NCBI GenBank assembly: GCA_946402785.1 | Contig: CAMIXP010000076.1 | Span: 1-6,490, forward strand | Length of the DNA stretch: 6,490 nt | DNA from: an uncultured Caryophanales bacterium | GTDB lineage: Bacteria > Bacillota_I > Bacilli_A > RF39 > UBA660 | Reading direction: 5' to 3' | Shown here: positions 6,079 through 6,490 of the stretch, piece after piece | Layout: every line of letters begins with the position of its first letter | How positions within the stretch are numbered: the stretch's first letter is position 1 | Notes under the pieces: generated by a model | What the model was told of the DNA's origin: nothing | Seen by the model: the letters and a program-made list of their open reading frames with translations, nothing else | Database searches by the model: none | Program-made: the position numbers and the translations under genes

Positions 6079-6474
6079 ATGACAGATGAAGAAGCAATTA
6101 GACAACTAGAAGAATCGAGCGGATTTATCAAGCATAATCACTTCCATGTAGTGGAAGTGGATAAAGGAAAGCAAACAATTTTAGAAGTAAAGTTAACAGA
6201 AGATGCGTTAAATCCCTATGGTTTTGCTCATGGAGGACTCATCTTTGGATTGGGAGATACAGCCATGGGAATTACGGTTCGATCAACTGGTAGAAATGCC
6301 GTAACCCTAACATCTTCTATTACTTATCTAAGACCATCTTTAGGAAATACATTAAGAGCAGAAGCAGAAATGATCAAAGATGGAAAACATACCAGTTATT
6401 TAAAATGTAATTTTTATGATGAAGAAGAAAAATTAACAGCGTCTATGGATGCTAGTTATTACTATACAGATTAG
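6079..6474 (+). CDS. PaaI-type hotdog-fold acyl-CoA thioesterase
   Basis: A complete 131-residue single hotdog domain, the usual length for the PaaI/YbgC-like 4HBT family. These are cytosolic enzymes that hydrolyse acyl- or aryl-CoA thioesters and act as dimers or tetramers. The signature is clear: NPYGFAHGGLIFGLGDTAMG at 45-64, with Asn45, the HGG turn at 51-53 and Asp60 on the central helix as the expected catalytic residue. TLTSSITYLRPSLGNTLRAE at 76-95 is the typical following strand pair. The substrate cannot be told from sequence. The start is fixed by a full-consensus AAGGAGGT 5 bases upstream. It has its own promoter, yet the next gene begins 12 bases after its stop, so it likely leads another operon. 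Confidence 0.92.
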   Translation: MTDEEAIRQLEESSGFIKHNHFHVVEVDKGKQTILEVKLTEDALNPYGFAHGGLIFGLGDTAMGITVRSTGRNAVTLTSSITYLRPSLGNTLRAEAEMIKDGKHTSYLKCNFYDEEEKLTASMDASYYYTD

Positions 6475-6486
6475 GAGGTGTCATTT

Positions 6487-6490
6487 ATGA
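6487..6490 (+). CDS. Start of a further gene, cut by the window edge
   Basis: AGGAGGTG at 6473-6480 overlaps the thioesterase TAG stop and sits 6 bases before an ATG at 6487-6489, ideal spacing for a ribosome binding site. Only the start codon and one more base are visible, so the product is unknown. No terminator separates it from the thioesterase gene, suggesting one transcript. Confidence 0.6.

Noticed and set aside
1..6490. CRISPR array, transposon, tRNA/rRNA, toxin-antitoxin or phage genes
   Set aside because: No spaced repeats, inverted terminal repeats, tRNA-like folds or related proteins were seen; all genes belong to housekeeping families or the two degenerate ones described.

Overview
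The window is AT-rich (roughly one-third G+C or less by eye), with short intergenic gaps and every gene on the plus strand. It has strong AAGGAGG/GAGGTGAT-type ribosome binding sites, TATAAT -10 boxes and a Gram-positive style lipoprotein. This points to a low-GC Firmicute of the Bacilli/Erysipelotrichia/Mollicutes-like gut lineages; no genus can be named. Tryptophan is encoded by TGG, and all eight visible stops are TAA or TAG.

Region 1 (1-917) is the C-terminal 296 residues of a GH94-type beta-glucan phosphorylase or NdvB-like protein. It is open to the left edge and ends in an intrinsic terminator. Its first 109 bases are an exact 54-bp-period duplication, which may be an assembly edge artefact. 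Region 2 (918-1472) is a single-gene unit for an unrecognised 168-aa protein that resembles a DEDDh exonuclease fold with its acidic catalytic residues lost. Region 3 (1490-4013) is a three-gene operon: glucose-6-phosphate isomerase (pgi), a PAP2-type membrane phosphatase, and a Cof-like HAD protein whose catalytic residues look degenerate. Region 4 (4032-6049) is an RluA/RluD-type pseudouridine synthase followed 9 bases later by a NagZ-like GH3 lipoprotein. Region 5 (6050-6490) is a PaaI-type thioesterase with its own promoter, followed by the start of another gene cut by the window edge.

Most of this is ordinary housekeeping: glycolysis, envelope lipid phosphate turnover, rRNA modification, wall-sugar recycling and thioester hydrolysis. 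I see no defence system, mobile element, CRISPR array or RNA gene. The most notable points are a repeated, very compact regulatory module (stop codon inside a terminator hairpin, then a TGATATAAT extended -10, then the ribosome binding site and ATG within about 55-75 bases) and two proteins that look like catalytically inactive relatives of known enzymes. No stretch over 300 bases lacks a gene.
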